From Thomasclavelia ramosa DSM 1402 (GTDB lineage Bacteria > Bacillota_I > Bacilli_A > Erysipelotrichales > Coprobacillaceae): a stretch of 64,000 nt of DNA. The stretch lies in NCBI RefSeq assembly GCF_014131695.1, contig NZ_CP036346.1, positions 806,001 to 870,000 of the forward strand, in the 5' to 3' direction. The notes under the pieces are model-generated. The model saw only the letters and a list, made by a program, of their open reading frames with translations, did no database searches and was not told the DNA's origin. Of the stretch, positions 63,086-64,000 are shown piece by piece. The translations under genes were made by a program, and so were the position numbers. Numbering within the stretch: position 1 is the stretch's first letter; each line of letters opens with the position of its first letter.

Positions 63086-63688
63086 GTGAAAAAATATGTA
63101 ATCGGAAAACCGCGAAGGATTTTAGCTATTGTCAATATGTTGATATGGGTACCATTTGCGACAATGTTGATTGTATTTGAAGTTCAATACCATGCTTCAA
63201 TCGTCAATGGAATTTTTTTAGGCCTTGTTATTTTAATTATTAATTTTTTTATTGCTGGTCCAATAATTTATAGCTCTGGAATGTGGTGGAGTATCGATGA
63301 AGAGGTATTTAAATATAGTTCGTTTAGAAAATTTACAGCTAGAATCAAAGCTTTTTATCTTCCTAAACAGCAAAATAGCTATTTCCTCGCTTTAAAAGTT
63401 CAACAGATGGATAGGATTGATTTAGGTTGGCATGATGTTCCAATATTTCCTTTTGGTTTAATTGGGCATCCTATAACTTTTACAATTACAATGAAAGATG
63501 GTACTACTGTAGAACTAGAAGCACTTTATACAAGAGAATCACAAAAGTTTGTAATGGCTTGTAAACATATTGAGTCTCTTGGAATAACGCTTAATGATCC
63601 ATATAATTTATTAGAAGTTATTGCTAATCCTAAACGTATGGTATCTCAATATATCGATGAAATTGAAAGCGGGGTTCATCATGATTAG
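63086..63688 (+). CDS. Membrane protein with two N-terminal helices, unknown
   Basis: 200 residues. Two adjacent membrane helices (about 12-32 and 41-63), then a beta-rich cytoplasmic domain (LALKVQQMDRIDLGW, HPITFTITMKDGTTVELEAL) reminiscent of bacterial PH-like folds, and a helical tail. No firm family. An ATG lies at 63080, but GGAGG at 63073-63077 is only 2 bases away from it and 8 from GTG 63086, so a GTG start is likely. It overlaps the next gene by 8 bases, suggesting a functional pair. Confidence 0.75.
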   Translation: MKKYVIGKPRRILAIVNMLIWVPFATMLIVFEVQYHASIVNGIFLGLVILIINFFIAGPIIYSSGMWWSIDEEVFKYSSFRKFTARIKAFYLPKQQNSYFLALKVQQMDRIDLGWHDVPIFPFGLIGHPITFTITMKDGTTVELEALYTRESQKFVMACKHIESLGITLNDPYNLLEVIANPKRMVSQYIDEIESGVHHD

Positions 63689-64000
63689 GATCGCAATGGC
63701 AATAAAAAATCAAGATATCAAAAATATCTTAAAAATAGAACTGCTTAAGTTATGTGATGATCTACAAATCATGGATTACCAAGAAGCAGTTAATTATGAT
63801 GTTTATATGATGGAAATTAAAAATATTGCTGAAATTGAAAATTTAAAGAGGATTCGTTTAGAGGATTATCAGCAAATCATCGTATTGATTGGTTTAGAAG
63901 ATTTAGAGCTAATAAAAAAAGGTTATGAGTTAGAAGCCTTTAATTATATTCGAACCAATAAATTTATAGAAGATATTGATAATCTCATGAGTCAGCTTGG
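63681..64000 (+). CDS. Degenerate receiver-like protein, N-terminal part (runs off the window)
   Basis: Open from ATG 63681 to the edge, 106 codons. The segment MIRIAMAIKNQDIKNILKIE, then YDVYMMEIKN, QIIVLIGLED and EAFNYIRTNKFIEDID follows the strand-helix order of a response-regulator receiver of the LytTR (AgrA/LytR) class. The acidic pocket and phospho-Asp are missing: the usual DD pair reads KN, and the D of LDI is E in MMEI. A LytTR DNA-binding domain may follow beyond the window. Assignment is tentative. Confidence 0.55.
   Translation, partial: MIRIAMAIKNQDIKNILKIELLKLCDDLQIMDYQEAVNYDVYMMEIKNIAEIENLKRIRLEDYQQIIVLIGLEDLELIKKGYELEAFNYIRTNKFIEDIDNLMSQL

Noticed and set aside
1-64000. tRNA, rRNA, CRISPR arrays, prophage or intact insertion sequences
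   Set aside because: No cloverleaf-like cluster, rRNA segment, regularly spaced repeats, transposase or phage genes were noticed; a covariance-model scan would be needed to exclude a single tRNA.

Overview
The window is AT-rich, densely coding Gram-positive (Firmicutes) chromosome. It has strong AGGAGG-type ribosome binding sites, short intergenic gaps, many intrinsic terminators, sortase-anchored surface proteins and BglG-type antitermination. Pyruvate formate-lyase with its activase, an oxygen-defence rubrerythrin with its rubredoxin domain first, mucin/hyaluronan-type GH84 glycosidases and an aryl-sulfate sulfotransferase point to an anaerobic gut fermenter. Gene content and style suggest the Erysipelotrichia (Thomasclavelia/Clostridium ramosum-like); that placement is inference. 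I see no rRNA, tRNA, CRISPR array, prophage or intact insertion sequence.

Layout. 1-1.7 kb: a partial DUF4300 lipoprotein, a nitroreductase and a decayed amidohydrolase. 1.7-11 kb: one compact housekeeping operon, priA-rsmB-rlmN-stp-prkC-rsgA-rpe-thiN, lacking the def and fmt genes often found after priA. 11-25.7 kb: an amino-sugar locus with two giant secreted GH84 beta-N-acetylglucosaminidases flanking a PTS EIIA, a NagE-type EIICB and a BglG/LicT-type antiterminator. The two GH84 leaders carry an RNA antiterminator (RAT) overlapping an intrinsic terminator, the EIIA leader carries a RAT-like version, and cre-like boxes sit at three of the promoters. A fourth RAT/terminator leader at 30.1 kb now drives only gene debris. 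25.7-30 kb: rubrerythrin with a Fur/PerR-type palindrome, clpB behind two CIRCE operators, and a YihY-like membrane protein.

30.6-35.5 kb: rsmE, an unknown gene, mtaB, a divergent MurE paralogue and deoC, overlapping or abutting. 35.6-41 kb: an orphan double-PRD protein, cre-controlled pflB with pflA, and a ROK fructokinase. 41-42.7 kb: an assT-like sulfotransferase, followed by 0.7 kb of mostly non-coding sequence. 43.4-45.4 kb: a PadR-HAAS-DUF4097-PspC envelope module. 45.6-49.2 kb: minus-strand scrB and pepT-dgk. 49.3-50.4 kb: rnhA and a membrane-tethered nuclease. 50.7-58.8 kb: an oppBCDFA peptide transporter with an M24 peptidase and a PLP aminotransferase. 58.8-64 kb: a small membrane protein, a glycosyltransferase, a structured leader or small RNA before cysE, a PAP2 phosphatase, an AI-2E-type exporter, and at the edge a membrane protein with a degenerate receiver-like protein.

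How it fits together: extracellular GH84 enzymes would release GlcNAc from host glycans. The NagE-type PTS imports and phosphorylates it. The antiterminator, controlled by PTS phosphorylation, would open transcription of the glycosidases and EIIA, and CcpA (cre boxes) would add catabolite control. Sugar is fermented through PFL; peptide uptake by Opp followed by aminopeptidase and aminotransferase supplies amino acids.
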